Positions 18,800 through 26,846 of a DNA stretch of 64,000 bases are shown here, in pieces; positions within the stretch are counted from its first letter, which is position 1, and each line of letters starts with the position of its first letter. A model generated the notes under the pieces. That model had not been told where the DNA came from, did not search any database, and worked only from the letters and a program-made list of their open reading frames with translations. The position numbers and the translations under genes were made by a program. Origin of the DNA: Streptomyces piniterrae (GTDB lineage: Bacteria; Actinomycetota; Actinomycetes; Streptomycetales; Streptomycetaceae); contig NZ_SUMB01000012.1 of the NCBI RefSeq assembly GCF_005048155.1, positions 247,834-311,833 of the forward strand, given 5' to 3'.

Positions 18800-19042
18800 G
18801 CGGACCCGCTCAGGCTGCTGACATGGCGAAGCCCCGGCTCCGCCCTTCTGCGATCTTCCCTTGTACGCCTCGTGGTTGCGGCGAATGTCGAGCGCCAACT
18901 GGTCCCGGCGGGCGTCAGGTGCTGCCCGCGAGTGCGCTGGGAGTCCTCATAGGAGGCGGAGCCCGGGTGACGGGTGACGGGTGGCGTCCAGGCCGGCGGA
19001 GACCGCGTCGGGGCGGCCGGGGTCGGCGTCGCGACTGACACG

Positions 19043-19081
19043 ACTGTGCCCGGCACCGGAGGGGAGGGTGCCGGGCACAGT
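19043..19081. terminator. Perfect 15-base hairpin between convergent genes
   Basis: ACTGTGCCCGGCACC pairs exactly with GGTGCCGGGCACAGT around a 9-base purine loop. It lies 8 bases beyond the stop of the minus-strand gene at 19090 and can also stop transcripts coming from the MDMPI gene. Confidence 0.85.
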
Positions 19082-19089
19082 TGAGGGGT

Positions 19090-19284
19090 CTAGTGGTTTT
19101 CGATCCACCAGACGATGAGGCCGATTCCGCCGGCTCCGATGCCGTATGCCGCTCCTCGGAGGATGCCGTTGGCGACGACGCTGCGGCGGCGCTTGAGCCA
19201 GCGGCCTATGCGTCGCCGCTTGCTGGTCTCGACCAGTTCTGACTCGGTGGTTTCGGTCTCGCTGACGTTGCCTTTATCCTGCAT
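19090..19284 (-). CDS. Small single-helix membrane protein
   Basis: A 64-residue protein with a polar, acidic N-terminus, a very basic centre (KRRRIGRWLKRRRS) and one C-terminal membrane helix (about 41-60, AAYGIGAGGIGLIVWWI). The ATG at 19284 has AGGAG seven bases upstream. The basic patch before the helix predicts an N-in orientation. No family recognised; a strong terminator follows. Confidence 0.6.
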   Translation of the reverse strand: MQDKGNVSETETTESELVETSKRRRIGRWLKRRRSVVANGILRGAAYGIGAGGIGLIVWWIENH

Positions 19285-19323
19285 GAATGGCTCCTGGCAT
19301 CTGCTGATGACGCGGGGTCAGCG

Positions 19324-19380
19324 AGGGGAGCCCTTCCGACGTGGCCTGCGAACCGGCGTCGGACCTGACCGGGCTCCCCT
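19324..19380. other. Two-tier stem-loop in an intergenic region
   Basis: Outer arms AGGGGAGCCC and GGGCTCCCCT are perfect complements; inside them CCGACG pairs with CGTCGG. A CTCTTT stretch follows on the plus strand. It lies in the 470-base gap before the gene at 19752, upstream of the small membrane protein gene. It could be a terminator or a structured leader; the rest of the gap holds nothing I can name. Confidence 0.55.
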
Positions 19381-19751
19381 CTTTACGAGGTGGGCAGTCG
19401 GTGCTGGCGCCGGCTGGATGCGCGGCTCTGCGTCTGCATCTCGTGACCTCAATGTTGCCAAGGGGTGGCTGTGAAACCCCTCAGAGTTTGAGTACAGGCT
19501 GAGGCGAAAAAACTGTTGGGGTCGAACAAGCACGCCGTCAGTTATGCGGTGGTTCATGGGGGTTGAGCAAAAAATGTGACGTCATTACTTGCGCGGGGCC
19601 TTGATCCCGTTTGGTGTTCAGCTCGATTTGCAGGAACGTTCCTTCGGGAATCGAGCTCGGTGGGTGCGGTTCCCTGAGATGTTGCGTTCTGGATGATCCC
19701 CTGTCGACGGCGGTACGGTTCTGGAGCAAAGTCCAAGCCCGGGGAGGATCC

Positions 19752-20324
19752 GTGACGTCGAAGCAGCAACCTGCTACGGAAGCCGGCGGCCCGAAGGTCC
19801 CCCCGAGCTACCCGCCGAGAACCCCGCCACCACCGAAGTCTCCGCCGTCTCCATTCCCGCCTGAGCCGGCCGTTCCTCCGCTCCATCGAGGCCGTCTGAC
19901 GATGGCCAACAGAAGGGGCGTCAACTGGCTGTTGGAGAACGGGCGGTGGACCGCCGGGAAGGCTGGCCGTCGCGTTCTCGCGCAGCTGCGGGACTGGGGG
20001 TACGCCGTCGATGAGGCTGCGGTGACCGAGGTCGTCACGCTGCTCGTCGACCAGGTTGTGGACGACACCGGCCACCGGATCAGCCTGCATATGTCTCCCC
20101 GTGACCAGCATGCTCTCGTGGTGCTCCTGAGCCACCAGTCCGGCCGTCCGCCGGCCGAGGAGTCTGCGGTGCGTGCCATCGCGGCTCACCGGAGTGTCGT
20201 CAGCTGCGGCACGGATACCAGCGACCAGGTCGGTGACGGGCCGAGTGTGTGGGCTGTCGTCGACCTGACGCCGCCGAAGCGCCTGCCTACGGGCGTCGGG
20301 GTTGCCCGCCTCGGGGGATGCTGA
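19752..20324 (+). CDS. Proline-rich protein with ATPase-like C-terminus
   Basis: A 190-residue product from GTG 19752 with GGGGAGG upstream. The first 55 residues are Pro/Ser-rich and unstructured (PPSYPPRTPPPPKSPPSPFP). The rest resembles a reduced RsbW-like anti-sigma ATPase fold: an AVTEVVTLLVDQVVDDTG helix sits where SELVTNA helices lie in such proteins, but the ATP-binding Gly motifs are not evident. It may be a regulator that has lost catalysis. Its end overlaps the convergent gene at 20287 by 38 bases. Confidence 0.5.
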   Translation: MTSKQQPATEAGGPKVPPSYPPRTPPPPKSPPSPFPPEPAVPPLHRGRLTMANRRGVNWLLENGRWTAGKAGRRVLAQLRDWGYAVDEAAVTEVVTLLVDQVVDDTGHRISLHMSPRDQHALVVLLSHQSGRPPAEESAVRAIAAHRSVVSCGTDTSDQVGDGPSVWAVVDLTPPKRLPTGVGVARLGGC

Positions 20325-20673
20325 CGGTCCGGGGAGGTTGTGGTCGACGTGGCGTCCGTAGCGCCGATCGGTCAGGGACTAACTCCTCGTACAGCTCGTC
20401 GGCTTCGGCTATCGCTTCGGGGAGTGTCGTGTAGGGGCCGATGGTGCGGGGGCCGACGTTCGCCATGAAGGGCCCAAGGGTGATGTGCCAGCCCACCTCG
20501 GTGTTCTCGCAGTCCCCGCAGTCGCACGTGTCGTCGCATTCACCGATGTAGAAGGCCGCCGCAAGCCGTCCCGAGCTGCCGCAAGCCGTCGCGAGCCGCT
20601 CCTCGCCGACACGGCCGGTCTCGTCGTCGAAGTCAATCTGGTGGTCGTATATCGGCTTCACCAGCTTGCCCAT
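20287..20673 (-). CDS. Conserved hypothetical protein with Cys-rich cluster
   Basis: A 128-residue product from ATG 20673, preceded by GAGGGG. The centre holds a cysteine cluster, GECDDTCDCGDCENTE, that could bind a metal, followed by EVGWHITLGPFMANVGPRTI. The C-terminus is basic and runs into the end of the opposite gene, so it may be shorter in nature. No family recognised. Confidence 0.55.
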   Translation of the reverse strand: MGKLVKPIYDHQIDFDDETGRVGEERLATACGSSGRLAAAFYIGECDDTCDCGDCENTEVGWHITLGPFMANVGPRTIGPYTTLPEAIAEADELYEELVPDRSALRTPRRPQPPRTVSIPRGGQPRRP

Positions 20674-20862
20674 CTCGCGCCCCTCACTGCGCAGTTCGCC
20701 GGCATCAGGCTGAGAGGCGCTCGGCGCCCAGGGGGCAGGGCCCCCGTCTTTGCGCGGCCATCGTCGATCGGCGCACCTTCGGCGGCAACATCATCCAAAC
20801 CGGCACCGAATCCTACCGACTCGCCACCACCCGGGCACGAGCCGCTGAACAGGACACCGCCG

Positions 20863-21672
20863 GCTGACACCACCACCCGCCCTGCCCCTCTGAACGCACC
20901 GCCAGGGTGGTGCCGTGTAACTATGCCGATATGACATCCGGTCGGATCATCTTCCTCAATGGCACCTCCAGTTCAGGGAAGTCGAGCATCGCGCGGGAGC
21001 TCGTGGACATCCTGGACGACGGCGTCTTCTTCCACCTGGCGGTGGATGGCTTCAACGCGATGCGCAGCAAGCGGGAGCTCGGGGCGGAGGAGCTCGACGC
21101 CGCGCTGCGGCGGACCAGGATGGGCTTCCACCGCTCGATTGCGGCCATGGCCGAGGTGGGCAACGACATTGTTGTCGACCATGTTCTCAGCGAACCGTGG
21201 CGGCTACTCGACTGCCTGACGGTGCTACGGCCCGAGGACGTACTGTTCGTCGGCGTCCACTGCCCGTTGGACGAACTGGCTCGCCGCGAGGCGGCCCGGG
21301 GCGACCGTCCGCCTGGTCTCGCTGCGCACCAGTACGACCTGGTTCACAGTCACGGCGACTACGACCTGGAGTGCGACACCAGTGCGGCGAGCCCACGCGA
21401 ATGCGCCCAGCGGATCAAGGAGTTCCTCCCAAACCGTCCGCGCCCTACCGCCTTCGCCCGCCTCCGCGGACGTTACCTGAAGGGCGGCCAGGAACAGCCG
21501 ACAGCAGGGAACAGGCTCTTCGGATAGGTGCCTCAGATTGGCGGGCGGACCAGATGAAGATGCGGAGACGGCCCCACCCAGCGGTGTCAGTTCTCAGCAA
21601 TATTTTCCTGCCCAGTGAGCAACAAGTGCTGCCCAAACTTGCCGATAAGCGATGCTCGCTCTCACTTACGCA
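20863..21672. repeat. Left arm of an inverted duplication
   Basis: The segment matches the reverse complement of 35431-36272 closely, covering 65 bases upstream of the CPT gene, the gene, and about 140 bases after it, to the sequence CACTTACGCAG. Beyond both ends the two loci differ completely. This arm has a 10-base insertion near the end of the gene and lacks about 35 bases present in the other arm downstream. Confidence 0.9.
20931..21527 (+). CDS. Chloramphenicol phosphotransferase-like kinase, extended C-terminus
   Basis: A 198-residue P-loop kinase: IIFLNGTSSSGKSSIARELV is the Walker A, followed by HLAVDGFNAM with the catalytic-type Asp, IVVDHVL and a LARREAARGDR lid region. It matches the chloramphenicol 3-O-phosphotransferase family, which inactivates the drug by phosphorylation; substrate identity is not proven by sequence. 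Compared with its twin at 35658-36197 it has a 10-base insertion after TAFA, which shifts the frame and replaces three final residues by about 23. The core is intact, so it may still be active. Confidence 0.85.
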   Translation: MTSGRIIFLNGTSSSGKSSIARELVDILDDGVFFHLAVDGFNAMRSKRELGAEELDAALRRTRMGFHRSIAAMAEVGNDIVVDHVLSEPWRLLDCLTVLRPEDVLFVGVHCPLDELARREAARGDRPPGLAAHQYDLVHSHGDYDLECDTSAASPRECAQRIKEFLPNRPRPTAFARLRGRYLKGGQEQPTAGNRLFG

Positions 21673-21684
21673 GTCAATCTGCTG

Positions 21685-22159
21685 AGGCTGGTGGCGCCGT
21701 ACGTCACGCGGCTGTGCAGCCCGATTGCTCCGGCCGATACCGCGGACGCGGCGCAGGAATCCCTTCTCGCGGTGTTCCGGGGGCTGCGCGGACTGCGGGA
21801 TCCGCAGGCGTTCTATGGGTGGGTGCGTGCGGTCAGCGTGCGGGAGGCTGTCCGGGTGGCGCGGCGTACCGCATGAGAGACGCCCGCCGACCCCGAGGAG
21901 ATCGACCGGCTGCGGGACCTGCTGCCTGGCGTCGGCAATGAATTGACGACAGAAGTTCGGGATTTGCTTGCCCGACTGCCCGACTGCCCGACTGCCCGAC
22001 TGCCCGACTGCCCGTCCAGCACCGCACGTACTGGTACTGCGAGAACTGGAAGGCATGGACGAGCGGTCGACGGCCGAGCTGCTCGGCGTGCCCGAGGGTG
22101 TCGTGAAGTCACGTTTGAACAGGGCCCGTTCCTCCTTCCGGAAGGCGTGGACACGGTGA
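21685..22159 (+). pseudogene. ECF sigma factor pseudogene
   Basis: Region 2 (DAAQESLLAVFRGLRGLRDPQAFYGW) and region 4 (RELEGMDERSTAELLGVPEGVVKSRLNRARSSFR) of a group IV sigma factor are clear but lie in different frames. Lesions are an in-frame TGA at about 21874 where Trp is expected, an octanucleotide array at 21971, and loss of one base in the region-4 lead-in near 22028. The gene begins right at the edge of the duplicated CPT arm, so its N-terminus may have been cut by that event. Confidence 0.85.
21971..22014. repeat. Octanucleotide tandem repeat inside the sigma gene
   Basis: Five and a half copies of CCCGACTG. The unit is 8 bases, so each gain or loss shifts the reading frame. It lies in the linker between sigma regions 2 and 4. 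Confidence 0.95.
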
Positions 22160-22185
22160 ACGCACCCGATACGGTCGCGTGACTG

Positions 22186-22612
22186 CGCGTGTTGGCCGCT
22201 GGACTGCGCGCCCCCCCTGTACGCCGAGGCACGGGTCGCTCTGCCCTTCGACCAGGTATGGGCGGTCATCGCCGACCTGGAAGGCGAGCTGCCCCATCTG
22301 ATCTCCTTCGTCCGGGAGTTCAAAGTCCCGCCCGGCGACAGCGAGCGCACAGCGGCGCAGGCCGTGGACGTACTCGGCCTGCGCGGGACCGTTCGATGTA
22401 CGGCTGAGCCCTGGGTGGTGCCTGATGCAATCCCGGCTGGTGACGATGGGAATGGCCGCCACGCCGGACGGCAGCGGGACGCGGATCGCAGTCTGCGGCG
22501 CGGCGCGCCCCGCCGCCCTTGGTCCCGTGCAGCGCCTGTACCGCCGCCTGCTCGGGGAGCGCCGCACTCATGCCTTCTTCCGCGAGGTGGAGCGCCGCGC
22601 CGCCCTGCGTTG
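22186..22612 (+). pseudogene. SRPBCC-like protein pseudogene after the sigma gene
   Basis: A frame with YAEARVALPFDQVWAVIADL, then DLEGELPHLISFVREF, has the N-terminal strand and helix of SRPBCC/polyketide-cyclase-like proteins. It then needs a shift near 22386 to continue as FDVRLSPGWCLM and VCGAARPAALGPVQRLYRRLL. Such proteins often follow ECF sigma genes in Streptomyces. At least two frameshifts; not functional. Confidence 0.5.
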
Positions 22613-22619
22613 ACCCCTC

Positions 22620-22815
22620 ATCCGGGAAGCCTGCGAGCCTGGTCTTGGCGGCCCGCGACCTCGAGGAAGGCCGCCGCACCAGCCGCCCCGAAACTCGTCC
22701 TGTTCACCACCTGGGGTGACCTCCAGGACTACGCCTCCCACGACCCGGCAGGACGCGACCTGCAGCTCCTGGTCGACCTCGTCGACACTCACGGCACCGA
22801 CGCCATCCTCGCCGC
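22620..22815 (+). pseudogene. Fragment resembling a UvrD-like helicase
   Basis: SLVLAARDLEEGRRTSRPE and, in the next frame, LVLFTTWGDLQDYASHDP and DLQLLVDLVDTHGTDAILAA resemble an internal stretch of actinobacterial UvrD-type helicases. Both ends are lost. It abuts the TetR gene on the other strand. This rests on remembered family texture only. Confidence 0.4.
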
Positions 22816-22915
22816 AAGACGGCCTGACGGATTTGCTGTCACAGCACTGGCAGACTGCGCCCGAGCGATCCGGGCGTGGCGGCGACGTGGGGCCCCGGGA
22901 CGTGCCCGCGGCGGA

Positions 22916-23587
22916 TCAGTCCGGAGGGACGAGGAACCCCTCGGTCACGAGCCGCACCTTGTCCACCACCCCTTCGTCGCCGAGCCGCAACGCGGTGTTG
23001 GCGGCGATGAGTACCGCATCGAGCTGGAAGGCAGCGAGGTCGGCGTCGAGTTGAGCGATCTCTCCGGTGCCGACGGCATGGCGCAGCTCGACGGCGATGA
23101 GGTCACGCCAGCTGTGTTGGCAACGGAACAGCACGTCACGTACGGGCCCGGGGCGACTGTCGAAGCCGGCCAGGTTCGCCGCCCAGAAGCAACCACCTGG
23201 GAACAGCGGCACCGACGCGTACTCGATCCACCGTTCGATCAGCGCGCGTACCCGCGCCGCGCCGCGGGGCGCGGTCCGTGCGGGGCGAACAACCGCGTCC
23301 TCGAACACGTCACGTGCGCAGTTGACCGCCGCGACCTGCAGGTTCTCCTTCACCCCGAAGAGAGTCTGCACGCCGCTCTTGCTGATCCCGAGGTCGGTGG
23401 CCAGCCGGCCGATGCTGAGCCCGTCCAGTCCTTCCAGAGATGCCACGTCCACGGCATGGCGGACGATCGTCCGCCTGGACCGCGCACCACGCAGCACGCG
23501 CCGGTCCGACGTCAGCGCATCGGCCTCGTCGGACTCGTCGGCCTCGTCGGTGGAACGGACAACGTCCCGCTGCTCCCTTTTGCTCAT
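22916..23587 (-). CDS. TetR family transcriptional regulator
   Basis: A 223-residue regulator. An acidic N-terminal tail (DEADESDEADALTSDRR) precedes the TetR helix-turn-helix (IVRHAVDVASLEGLDGLSI, then RLATDLGISKSGVQTLFG). The C-terminal ligand domain has WIEYASVPLFPGGCFWAAN, as in the TetR_C_6-like group. ATG 23587 follows AGGATGGGG. It is divergent from the SnoaL-DUF3237 pair, and the 82-base spacer holds a 9+9 palindrome, so it very likely represses both directions until its ligand binds. Confidence 0.9.
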   Translation of the reverse strand: MSKREQRDVVRSTDEADESDEADALTSDRRVLRGARSRRTIVRHAVDVASLEGLDGLSIGRLATDLGISKSGVQTLFGVKENLQVAAVNCARDVFEDAVVRPARTAPRGAARVRALIERWIEYASVPLFPGGCFWAANLAGFDSRPGPVRDVLFRCQHSWRDLIAVELRHAVGTGEIAQLDADLAAFQLDAVLIAANTALRLGDEGVVDKVRLVTEGFLVPPD

Positions 23588-23618
23588 TGCCCCATCCTGC
23601 CGGATTCCCCTTGCACAT

Positions 23619-23640
23619 AACGTACGACCGATCGTACGTT
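23619..23640. promoter_or_regulatory. Palindromic TetR operator
   Basis: AACGTACGA and TCGTACGTT are perfect 9-base inverted repeats separated by CCGA, centred between the divergent TetR and SnoaL genes. The size and position suit a TetR dimer site overlapping both promoters. Binding by the neighbouring regulator is inferred. Confidence 0.8.
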
Positions 23641-23677
23641 TACTTCCTGAGGCGAACAACCAGGAGGTGTGTGCGAC

Positions 23678-24166
23678 TTGGACAGCCGTCGAATGTTTGA
23701 GCTGGCGCAGGCGTTGGCCAGCGCGAAGAGCCGGCAGGACGTGCCCGCGGCTATGGAGCTCTTCCACCGGGACATGGTCCTGGACGCTCCGGCTTTCGGG
23801 ACGAGGGCTCAAGGCCGGGCCGCGAACGAAGGGGCGCTGACCGGGTTCTTCGCCTCCTTCCCTGACTACCAGGTCGCTCTCGAAGGCCACGCTGCCGACG
23901 GCGACGCACTGGTCTGCTGGGGGACGGTGAAAATGACGATGACGGGCGACCGCTTCGGCGTGCACCCCAACGGCAGGCGAGCCGAGTTGCCGGTGTTCAT
24001 TCAGTTCGCCTTCAAGGACGGCCTGATCGCCGGCGAGCGATTCTTCTTCGATCTGTCGGAGCTCTGTGCTCAGTCAGGTGTCTCGACGGACGCGGTCAGG
24101 AGAAAGCTGTTCGGAGCAGCCGCGGTCGCGGCCTCCACTGCTGAGATCGAACCAATTCACAGGTGA
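23678..24166 (+). CDS. SnoaL-like / ester cyclase family protein
   Basis: A 162-residue protein with a SnoaL/NTF2-like fold pattern: an AMELFHRDMVLDAPAFGTRAQG start, FASFPDYQVALEGHAADGDALVCWGTV strands, and an FIQFAFKDGLIAGERFFFD strand. I place the start at TTG 23678, ten bases after AGGAGG; a GTG at 23669 is too close to that site. Family members cyclise or isomerise small molecules; substrate unknown. It forms an operon with the DUF3237 gene 6 bases downstream, under the divergent TetR. Confidence 0.8.
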   Translation: MDSRRMFELAQALASAKSRQDVPAAMELFHRDMVLDAPAFGTRAQGRAANEGALTGFFASFPDYQVALEGHAADGDALVCWGTVKMTMTGDRFGVHPNGRRAELPVFIQFAFKDGLIAGERFFFDLSELCAQSGVSTDAVRRKLFGAAAVAASTAEIEPIHR

Positions 24167-24172
24167 GGGGAC

Positions 24173-24667
24173 ATGGCAGCAGACGCTCGGTTGAAAGAGA
24201 TCGACGAGATCAAGACGGTGCATCTCTTCGACATGGCCGTCGACTTGAACGCGCGATTGGACATCGGCGCCGGCCCATTGGGCCGACGGGTCCTCTTCGG
24301 CTCCGCAGGAGGGACGTTCGAGGGAGCAAGGCTACGAGGAGAGGTGCTGCCCGGGGGTGGGGACTGGACGTTGTTCCGACCCGACGGTGTGATGACGCTT
24401 GACGTCCGGCTGACATTGCGGACGCACGACGGCGACCTGCTGCACATGACCTATGGCGGCCGCTGGGTCACCCCGCCCGAACTGCGGGCCGACATGGCCG
24501 ATCCCGCCACGAGACACCAAGTCGACCCCGCCCGCTATTACTTCCGGACGAATCCCCTCTTCGAAACGGGGGCAAAGCGATACGCATGGCTGAACGACGT
24601 CGTCTGCGTGGGCTCGGGATATCTGATCGAAGGCGGAATCGCGTACAAGGTCTCACAAGTTGTGTGA
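24173..24667 (+). CDS. DUF3237 family protein
   Basis: A 164-residue protein of the DUF3237 (UPF0311) beta-barrel type: HLFDMAVDLNARLDIGAGP, a GGTFEGARLRGEVLPGGGDW core and a C-terminal AWLNDVVCVGSGYL. The ATG at 24173 follows AGGTGAGGGG. Co-transcribed with the SnoaL-like gene. The pairing with a small-molecule fold protein and a TetR suggests a shared detoxification or degradation step, which is inference. Confidence 0.8.
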   Translation: MAADARLKEIDEIKTVHLFDMAVDLNARLDIGAGPLGRRVLFGSAGGTFEGARLRGEVLPGGGDWTLFRPDGVMTLDVRLTLRTHDGDLLHMTYGGRWVTPPELRADMADPATRHQVDPARYYFRTNPLFETGAKRYAWLNDVVCVGSGYLIEGGIAYKVSQVV

Positions 24668-25290
24668 ACGGCCTCTGTGACAGCAGGAGTGCGACATCGG
24701 CCGGCCATCCCACGCAGGCCCCGGCCCAACACGCCTACCTGACCTGGCGCAACGCAAATGCACCCGTCTCGACGTAGGGTCGCCCATTTTCGATGAATGC
24801 ACACGCTCCCGCGCGATCGTGACCCCAGCGCCCAGCTCCAGGAAACCGCATGCAGCGGTGGCTTCAATCTTCCCGATCGCCTTTTGCCCTTCCGAGCCGG
24901 TGAACATCCCGGTCAGAGCACTAGTACGTCCCTCACCGCACGCCGCCGATGGGGATCTGGTCACCGCTGCCGCCCACCGCAGCAGCCCGCTTTCCTCGGG
25001 CCGGCCGGTCCCAGCCTCATCAGTTCGGTGCAGCCGCTCCACAGCGGATCAAGTCCATGTTGTGGGGTGGCGCGATACGCCACCCCACAACACAAACCGC
25101 AAGGATGTCCTGGCCCTGCCGATCGGCGACCAGAGGTGCCGGTCACGAACTCCAATCATGTGATGCCTCGTCGGTTCACTACCCTCGGAATCAGGCTTCT
25201 GACCAGCAAAATAGCGAACTACAACTGGAGAGCTAATGACTCGGGCGCCAGGTTCATGTGGTCGTTGCGGGGGACGGTCGCACGAGATGG
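24668..25290. other. Gap without recognisable gene
   Basis: About 620 bases between the DUF3237 gene and the P450 remnant. Apart from the stem-loop at 25060-25090 nothing can be named; open frames lack codon structure. Confidence 0.5.
25060..25090. other. Strong 13-base stem-loop
   Basis: TTGTGGGGTGGCG pairs perfectly with CGCCACCCCACAA around a CGATA loop. It lies about 390 bases downstream of the DUF3237 stop in non-coding DNA. A terminator is the simplest reading. Confidence 0.7.
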
Positions 25291-25299
25291 GCGCTTGAG

Positions 25300-25520
25300 G
25301 GAGCTAGCCAGCTGTGATCGGCAGTTCCTTGAGCGCGTGACTGCGGAAGCTCGGCCGCCAGCGGAGGGCAGTAATGGACTCCGAATCCCAGCGTCAGGTG
25401 GGCCTTGTCCGTGCGGTGGATGTTGAAGCGGTCCGGCTCGGGGTAGCGTTGCGGGTCGCGATGGGCCGAGGCCAGGCACAACATCAGGGTGTCACCGGCC
25501 GGGATGCTGGTACCGGCGAT
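25300..25520 (-). pseudogene. Cytochrome P450 haem-region fragment
   Basis: Read from 25520 downward: AGTSIPAGDTLMLCLASAHR, DPQRYPEPDRFNIHR, then FGVHYCPPLAAELPQ. This is the P450 C-terminal region up to the haem Cys (FGxGxHxC). The expected LGAALAR after the Cys is altered by a frameshift. The N-terminal 300 residues are absent and the fragment joins an ISL3 remnant. Confidence 0.8.
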
Positions 25521-25710
25521 GCGCGACTGTGTCGCGCACCACGTCCTCCGACCCGCACTTCCGGCACCACGGATCCGGCTCGGCGACTCGGCACTCGATC
25601 ACCGCCTGATCCGGCTCAAGGCGTTGCCCGACGGCTTCCAGACCGAGTGCATCGAGACGGCAGAACGCGGTCAGACAGGGTGCGGCGAAGACAGCGTGGA
25701 GCATGTCGAG
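25515..25710 (-). pseudogene. ISL3-type transposase N-terminal fragment
   Basis: LDALGLEAVGQRLEPDQAVI, then ECRVAEPDPWCRKCGSED and VVRDTVAHR match the N-terminal zinc-finger region (paired Cys, WCRKCG) of ISL3-family transposases. It stops where the P450 remnant begins, so the two fragments share a rearrangement point near 25515. Confidence 0.65.
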
Positions 25711-26033
25711 GTCTTTCGGATGGGCAGTGTAGGAACTTCCATTCTGGAAGACCTCGACGCCTCCCCGCCAACACCCCGGACTACACCCTCAACTGCGAAG
25801 AGCCCCTTTGAGGAGCGGCTCAAAGATGTGATCGTGATTCCCCGCTGAGGTGGACACTGGGATCGGACGCTGCCACCAGGACATTCCCAACTGCGGCAGT
25901 GTGCGACGGCATCGCGGCGACAGCACCCCAAGCTCAACACGTTGGCGGCAAGCAGCTGGCCTGGCTGCGACGTGCCACAGCCTGCTTGTGCCGCAAGCAG
26001 AAGGCCAGGGCCCATCGGTCATCGGTTTTTTGC

Positions 26034-26846
26034 TCAGGCCGGCACGTTCGGGATCTTCCCGGAGCGGCGGCCCCATGCGGAGATGGTGAATTGTGGGATG
26101 TCGATGAATGCAGGGTCCTTCAGAAGGGTGGCGAACTCGGTCAGGTCACCTTCAGTAATGAGACCGTCGGCGAGGAGGGCGGGAGCCGCCTGGGTGATGA
26201 GCGGAAGCCAGCGGTCCTTTCCGAGTCCGCCCATGCAGCCGGGGTTTGCGGCGAAGGTGACCTCGGTCAGCGCGTTGCGGGCGAGGAGAGCGGGCAGGCC
26301 GCGAGCCCAGGTCATGTCGGCGCCGTGCTTGTGGTACGTGCGCTGATAGGCGTCGAGGATGCGCCGGACCAGGGGGAAGGGTGAGGTGTCGGCCGGCAGG
26401 TGGTAGGGCTCTTCGATGACCAGCCACCCACCGGGGGAGAGCCAACGGGTGGCCTGGGCGATCACCTCGTCGCGCTCTGCCAGGTGGCAGAACAGGTAGC
26501 GGGCGTGGATGAGGTCGAAGTTGCCGGGCGCGTAGTCCTCGCGCGTGATGTCGGCTTCCTGGATCTCCAGATTCGTGGTTCGGCCCGCATCGAGGTGGCG
26601 GGTGTCGAGGTCGACGGCCACCACCCGACCGGCGGGGCAGCGTTCGGCGAGCCAGTGGGCGATGGAGCCGGCGCCCGCGCCCAGTTCCAGGCAGTTCCAG
26701 GAGCCTTGGATGGGAAGGCCATCGAGGATGCCGGTGGTGAAGGCGTCGACGTTGCGTTGGATGGACGCCAAGCGGTCACGTTCGTGATGGGCGTCATTGC
26801 TTAACAGGCCGGTGTTGTACGGGGTGGTGGCAGGCTGTTGTGTCAC
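26034..26846 (-). CDS. Class I SAM-dependent methyltransferase, last gene of XRE-ImmA operon
   Basis: A 270-residue Rossmann methyltransferase: motif I LELGAGAGSIAHWL near residue 55, VVAVDLDTR motif II, EADITREDYAPGNFDLIHAR motif IV region and SPGGWLVIEEP. The C-terminal part (HKHGADMTWARGLPALLA) looks like a small-molecule lid. GTG 26846 overlaps the stop of the MAB_1171c gene by GTGA, so it is translationally coupled to that membrane protein. Substrate unknown; coupling suggests it modifies something made, sensed or moved by its neighbour. Confidence 0.85.
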   Translation of the reverse strand: MTQQPATTPYNTGLLSNDAHHERDRLASIQRNVDAFTTGILDGLPIQGSWNCLELGAGAGSIAHWLAERCPAGRVVAVDLDTRHLDAGRTTNLEIQEADITREDYAPGNFDLIHARYLFCHLAERDEVIAQATRWLSPGGWLVIEEPYHLPADTSPFPLVRRILDAYQRTYHKHGADMTWARGLPALLARNALTEVTFAANPGCMGGLGKDRWLPLITQAAPALLADGLITEGDLTEFATLLKDPAFIDIPQFTISAWGRRSGKIPNVPA

